This document shows positions 8,370-10,357 of a stretch of DNA of 10,357 nucleotides, in pieces. The DNA is from Euperipatoides rowelli. Taxonomy: Eukaryota > Onychophora > Udeonychophora > Euonychophora > Peripatopsidae. Location of the stretch: assembly GCA_003024985.2 (NCBI GenBank), contig PXIH01S0022310.1; one strand, 5' to 3'. Every line of letters starts with the position of its first letter. Positions within the stretch are counted from its first letter, which is position 1. A model generated the notes under the pieces. It did not search any database and was not told the origin of the DNA. It saw only the letters and a program-made list of their open reading frames with translations. A program made the translations under genes and the position numbers.

Positions 8370-8814
8370 CAGTGTCGGTCTGGACAACCCGGCGATCGCC
8401 GTAAGCCCTGTGGGGGGATGGGGCTTTGGGATATTTTATTTTATTTAGCTAATTAACGAAAAATAAAAGTTAACATGAATGTAGGTCCCTCACATTGAAG
8501 GGTAGATGGGTCTGTATTCTCCCCCCCCCCCCCCCCCGGTGTTTGAACAAAATACATAAGAAACTACATAGTTATGACCTGAATGATAAGATGGGGGACC
8601 CATAGGCTCGGTAAAGGTAAACCAGGGAACTATATAGCGATGGTAAATGGAAACAGGAGCATAGGCTACAACTAAAAAAAAACTTATCGAGTCTATCAAA
8701 AGGGTAACAAAAACTCCAAAAAAAAAAAGCTTATCAAATTTAAAATAGACTCTGTGGTCAAGGGGCCTTGACCATTCTCAGTCGGGTGCCCAAAGGGCCA
8801 CCATACCGACACTG
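8370..8814. mobile_element. Non-autonomous hAT-type DNA transposon (MITE), 445 bp
   Basis: The terminal inverted repeats are CAGTGTCGGTCTGG (left) and CCATACCGACACTG (right), matching at 13 of 14 positions. They are flanked by ATCTTATT (8362-8369) and ATTTTATT (8815-8822), an 8-bp target duplication with one mismatch. An 8-bp duplication and CAGTG-type ends fit the hAT superfamily. The subterminal DNA is palindrome-rich: GGCGATCGCC near 8391-8400, and TGGTCAAGG-GG-CCTTGACCA at 8755-8774. No transposase is encoded, so mobility would require an enzyme in trans. A run of 17-18 C (from 8520) lies inside. The single mismatch in the duplication suggests the insertion is not very recent. Confidence 0.8.
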
Positions 8815-8984
8815 ATTTTATTAACCTTTAAAATAAGCCATCAAATATTGCTTTATGACAAACATGGGCTTAGATATGACAATTTTAAAAAAAAATTATC
8901 AACTTATTACAAAAAAAAAAAGCAATTGCCAATAGCTTGCACAATGAACACAGTAAAAGCGTCTTGTGACTATTCAGAATACTG
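8815..8984. other. Short AT-rich stretch, no gene
   Basis: It begins with the MITE's right target duplication and continues as AT-rich DNA with A runs. Nothing coding or structured is seen. Confidence 0.5.
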
Positions 8985-9200
8985 TACACACTATATTTTC
9001 TAAAAAATCTTATTAAATTTGCTTTAAAACTGTTTCAAATTTAATTTATCTTTGTAAAAGTAGGCCTACTGTATATAGAAAATATCCAAGATTGAACGTA
9101 AGAAAGAAAGGAAAAAAAATTTTCCATTTTTTAAACAAACATTCAGTTTTGATGTAATATTAATATTTTAACTTTATTATTATAAAAACATTACTATAAT
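8985..9200 (+). repeat. Dispersed direct duplicate, copy B
   Basis: It matches copy A (8190-8350) through TATATTTTCT, CTTATTAAATTTGCTTTAAAACTGT, ATTTTTTAAACAAAC (9126-9140) and the 26-bp identical block ending at 9200. It carries about 50-60 extra bases around 9055-9105, including GTAGGCCTAC. The mixture of identical and diverged blocks indicates an old duplication. Confidence 0.75.
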
Positions 9201-10130
9201 GGGGGCACAATATAAAGTCACATGGTCGGGCACTTACAATTTTCAATTACTTAGTCTAATGGACTCAAATTATTTCTTTTTATCAGTATTTATAATAAAA
9301 ATGTATTTAATATCTTTATAAATGATATTTCATAATAATTTATGTAGCTTACGCAAATAGTTTTTTTTTTTCTTACAAAAAGACAACTAACTATATAGGT
9401 CAAAACAAAAAAGTGATAGCTACAAAGTATAGTTTAGTACTTGTAATGATAATTGTTGGCACTTATTTATATACCAATATATTTTATTACACTTAAATAA
9501 GTTAGGGTAAATAAAATATTTTTGTAAAAAAAAATTTTTTGAAATTAACATATACATGTCTAATAGGAAAAAAACTTGCATCAACGGGAGCAATGAATCT
9601 AATGGGTGATTCCAAAATTTAGGGAACATTTAAGTAACTCTTATTTTTGTATGTTAAAAAAAATACACATTAAGAGTCATTTTCTGAGAGATGAGCACAG
9701 CTGGGGCAGTTAACATTTTTAATTNATGTAAGTAAACCTAAAATATGTAATATAAAAGTTATGTCATTTGGCTCAATTTTTCAAGATCGGTAAAAATTTC
9801 TTAATTAACATGTGATTAGCATTCAATTAAAAAACATATATTTACATAACTATCCTGGCCTTAGTCATAACTATGTAATGTCATCTTATGTAGTTTGGTG
9901 ATCCACTGGCCCATGGACTCCCCCCCCCCACACACACCTTGGGGGGAGCTGCCTAGAGTTTCCAAGTTCCAACTTGAATTATTGATGGGGTTTTTTTTTT
10001 TTTAAATTAAAATCCCCAAGATTTAATAGCCTTTAGGCTAATAAAAACATAAAAAAAAAAAAAAAAAATTAAAAAAAAAAAAAAATACTAAATAAAAAAC
10101 AATAGATTAGGACTAGGGACAACCTCGCTG
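9201..10130. other. AT-rich intronic DNA, no gene recognised
   Basis: Apparent short open frames on the minus strand here are low-complexity and match no family I know. The stretch holds an N at 9725, a C run with a CACACACAC microsatellite and TTGGGGGGAG (9919-9947), and long A/T runs at 9989-10002 and 10050-10085. Confidence 0.5.
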
Positions 10131-10135
10131 GACTG

Positions 10136-10250
10136 TGGTCTGTTGTTGTCCGACATATTTGTATTTAACTGCCTTTTTTTTAAAAGGACAATCCTTTTTC
10201 AACACTTTTTGGCCTTGTTCTTTTTTAAGGAGCGAAAGGATTGCCCTTTT
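10136..10250. repeat. Small inverted repeats near the window end
   Basis: AAAAGGACAATCCTTT (10182-10197) pairs with AAAGGATTGCCCTTTT (10235-10250) at 15 of 16 positions. Just upstream, GGACAAC and GTTGTCC (about 10117-10151) form a 7-bp stem. The arms could be parts of a further MITE that is cut by the window edge. Related TGTC(C)TTTTT words recur to 10330. Confidence 0.5.
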
Positions 10251-10357
10251 TTGATGAACTGTGTCTTTTTCAAGATAAAATGTCTATTGCTATTTGTCAT
10301 TTTTCGAAAAAATATGTCCTTTCTTGATAAAAAGTTAAGCTTTTTTTTTTTTTTTTT

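Noticed and set aside
8490-8699. Minus-strand open frame with a glycine run
   Set aside because: It lies wholly inside the MITE, and the glycine run is a translated poly-C tract.
9420-9629. Minus-strand open frame of 69 codons
   Set aside because: It is low-complexity AT-rich translation with no family resemblance, no start context and no splice signals.

Overview
The window looks like an AT-rich metazoan genome, most likely invertebrate and possibly arthropod. It has a recognisable animal gene with a spliced first exon, dead non-LTR retrotransposon pieces, a hAT-like MITE, a homogeneous satellite array, long homopolymer runs and frequent TAGGCCTA-like words. The species cannot be fixed from the sequence. 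The only conserved protein-coding exon I recognise is at 730-813 (+). It encodes the N-terminus of the PP2A scaffold subunit A (PR65/PPP2R1A, fly Pp2A-29B) and ends in a clean splice donor. If the gene is intact, the rest of the window is its first intron, more than 9.5 kb long.

Layout. 1-395: AT-rich upstream DNA. 396-608: a long foldback with a perfect 26-bp core, ending about 120 bp before the PP2A-A start codon. 609-813: 5' UTR and exon 1. 814-1820: intron with no recognised content. 1823-1850: a 28-bp perfect palindrome. About 1915-2685: the 3' end of a dead non-LTR retrotransposon (C-terminal reverse transcriptase region, several frameshifts, hairpin and AATAAA tail). 2707-6398: 26 head-to-tail copies of a 142-bp monomer with no differences visible by eye. 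6399-6870: diverged edge units, the first two in exact 142-bp register, ending in a hairpin-bearing relative. 7234-7268: an exact second copy of 35 bp of the retrotransposon. About 7290-7400: a second retrotransposon-like 3' tail. 8370-8814: a 445-bp hAT-type MITE with a near-perfect 8-bp target duplication. 8190-8350 and 8985-9200: an old direct duplication. 10136-10250: small inverted repeats, then poly-T at the window edge.

Nothing here forms a multi-gene system. The noteworthy items are structural: the homogenised satellite with its in-register diverged edge, the foldback against the PP2A-A 5' end, and two single-N positions flanked by the same 35-mer, which suggests an assembly join problem. 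Most ORFs longer than 200 bp in the window are not genes.
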